Shown here: positions 62,614-64,000 of the stretch, in pieces
Layout of the letters: each line of letters begins with the position of its first letter
Position numbering within the stretch: the stretch's first letter is position 1
Source: Lachnospiraceae bacterium
Lineage (GTDB): Bacteria; Bacillota; Clostridia; Lachnospirales; Lachnospiraceae
Direction of reading: 5' to 3'
Assembly (NCBI GenBank): GCA_024692905.1
Contig: JAILLY010000135.1
Location: forward strand, 1 to 64,000
DNA length: 64,000 nucleotides
Notes under the pieces: generated by a model
The model's input: the letters and a program-made list of their open reading frames with translations, nothing else
Told to the model about the DNA's origin: nothing
Database searches by the model: none
Position numbers and translations under genes: made by a program

Positions 62614-64000
62614 TTAATCCTCTATTACTTCAAGATTTTCGTCAACATTTGCTATTCCGTTTATTAGCACATCCTTGTCTTCAAGGTTAAAATAATACTT
62701 CATTACATCGCCGGCCAGAGCCGCCGCGTTTGCGGATGTATATCCGTAAGCTATACGAACCGATATCGCGATCTCGGGATCGTTATAGGGTGCAAATCCG
62801 ACGAAAAGCGCATGATTTGTCCTTGATAACGACGTCTGGGCTGTTCCCGTCTTGCCGGCTACGCTTATCGGGAAATTCCTGAATGCGTTTGTCTTGCGCG
62901 CAACAAGGTGCATTCCTGTCTGTATCGCATCCCAGTATTCGGTGGGTATTTCCATGTTATTCCTTATGTCCGCATTATAACTCCTTACAACCTCGCCGTC
63001 AGACTTTTCTATCCGGTTTATAAGAGTCAGATTATAGCATTTCCCGCGGCTTGCGATGGTATCGACATAACGGGCCAGTCCGATGGTTGTATAGTTATGG
63101 GATCCCTGCCCGATCGCAGAGTCGATAGGCAGAGTGTCCGAAAACTGCGGTTCATTCTCTTCCATCTCTATCCCGGTCTTTTCTGTAAGCCCGAACATAT
63201 CGGCATATATCTTAAGCTTGTCAAGTCCCCTCTGCTCGTTATAAACCTCCGTATGAAGCGAGGTACTTAAGCGGTATCCGACTTCGTAGAAGAAACTGTT
63301 GCATGAATTTTCTATCGCATGTACAACGTCAAGTCCGCCGTGCGCTCCCGGGTATACCCAGCATTTTTTTTCGAGGTTAAGACTCTCGATCTCATAAATG
63401 CCGCGGCAGGATAAAGGTTCGCCAAGGTTTATGACATTTTCCGACAGGCCGGTAACGGCTGATACCATTTTAAAAGTTGAACCGGGTGCCGTCATCTGCT
63501 GGGTCGCATGGTTATACATGGGACTTGCAAGATCATTCATAAGAGAGGCATAGTAATCCGCATCGATCGTATTGGTAAGCCGGTTGTTATTGTATCCGGG
63601 ATAGGAAACGCAGGCCAGTACCTCTCCGCCGGTGTTTAACACAACGCATGATCCCGAACAGGGATCGAGAGCGAGCTGGGCCGGAGTTATCTCTATGTTC
63701 GATATCTTGTTTATAAGGAACTCATAAGGCGTTTTGGCGCCGGATTCAAGAGCTTCTTTTTCGGCCGAGGTACCGTAGATCACCCTCTGTTCAAACAGTA
63801 TGAGGCAAAGCTGTTTTCCCGAGATATAATTATCACGGATCATGTATTTGTATATCTTTTTACTGAACCCGTTGTCATTTATAAGTTCACTGCAGATATA
63901 ATTCACAAGCCCTTCATATACTTCGGAGGTATCCGAATACTGGCTGTAGGTGCTGAACTTGGAAAAGTCGATCCAGTTCTGAGAAAGGCAGTAATTTAAG
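62614..64000 (-). CDS. Penicillin-binding protein 2 (class B transpeptidase), 5' end outside window
   Basis: The frame stays open to base 64000 and continues beyond the edge; the GTG at 63906 is internal. Transpeptidase motifs: APGSTFKM (SxxK), NSCNSFFYEVG (SxN) and AGKTGTAQT (KTG). The family signature YPGYNNNRLTN and position upstream of minC-rodA identify it as the elongation PBP2 (MrdA/PbpA type). It supplies cross-linking to the RodA polymerase. Confidence 0.93.
   Translation of the reverse strand, partial: LNYCLSQNWIDFSKFSTYSQYSDTSEVYEGLVNYICSELINDNGFSKKIYKYMIRDNYISGKQLCLILFEQRVIYGTSAEKEALESGAKTPYEFLINKISNIEITPAQLALDPCSGSCVVLNTGGEVLACVSYPGYNNNRLTNTIDADYYASLMNDLASPMYNHATQQMTAPGSTFKMVSAVTGLSENVINLGEPLSCRGIYEIESLNLEKKCWVYPGAHGGLDVVHAIENSCNSFFYEVGYRLSTSLHTEVYNEQRGLDKLKIYADMFGLTEKTGIEMEENEPQFSDTLPIDSAIGQGSHNYTTIGLARYVDTIASRGKCYNLTLINRIEKSDGEVVRSYNADIRNNMEIPTEYWDAIQTGMHLVARKTNAFRNFPISVAGKTGTAQTSLSRTNHALFVGFAPYNDPEIAISVRIAYGYTSANAAALAGDVMKYYFNLEDKDVLINGIANVDENLEVIED

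Overview
The window reads as chromosome of a Gram-positive anaerobe of the Clostridia, most likely a Lachnospiraceae relative of Butyrivibrio or Pseudobutyrivibrio. The grounds are AGGAGG-type ribosome binding sites, a T-box leader, the rplU-prp-rpmA-obg cluster with a Prp-processed L27, SepF, a large 2-hydroxyacyl-CoA dehydratase activase-type protein and PurO-type purine synthesis. The species cannot be fixed from sequence reading alone.

Region 1 (1-9.4 kb): the 3' part of a VWA-domain protein, then a tryptophan T-box leader and a complete trp operon in the order trpC-F-B-A-D, an unrelated aldolase-family gene, then trpE-G. A second promoter sits before the aldolase gene. Region 2 (9.5-36 kb, mostly + strand): a chemoreceptor, split last steps of purine synthesis (PurO-type IMP cyclohydrolase and a separate AICAR formyltransferase), a membrane protein with degenerate receiver and Hpt domains, the activase-like protein (- strand), a rhomboid-like protein, a sigma-like protein without region 4, an M16 protease, era, recO, glyS, an HD-GYP protein, a Y-family polymerase and an SPFH protein. 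Region 3 (35.8-42.9 kb): rplU-prp-rpmA-obg-yhbY-nadD-yqeK-rsfS, then lexA, a purine permease and a YneA-like SOS gene with two LexA boxes.

Region 4 (44.86-54.0 kb) is the outstanding part: a compact, AT-rich, apparently complete filamentous-phage (inovirus) prophage of about 9.1 kb. It encodes a ssDNA-binding-like protein, a 54-residue major-coat candidate, a pIII-like adsorption protein, several small membrane proteins, a Zot/pI ATPase and an HUH Rep on the - strand, and five small cargo genes on the + strand. It has no integrase. It is bounded by 28-bp dif-like repeats (11-6-11 layout, identical 6-bp centre), and a XerS-like tyrosine recombinase gene lies one gene away. A perfect TTGACA-17-TATAAT promoter at the left end points out of the prophage into ttcA and the recombinase gene. 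After circularisation the same promoter would read across attP into the phage operon, and its RNA would start with a sequence able to disrupt a terminator that guards that operon. This suggests that integration and excision act as a transcription switch (inference).

Region 5 (54.0-64 kb, - strand): an AI-2E-family transporter, a cytidylate-kinase-like protein, sepF, a YggS-type PLP protein and an HlyD-like adaptor, then a small P-loop ATPase, and an envelope operon pbp2-minC-rodA-mgsA-dacA in which minD and minE are missing from the usual place.
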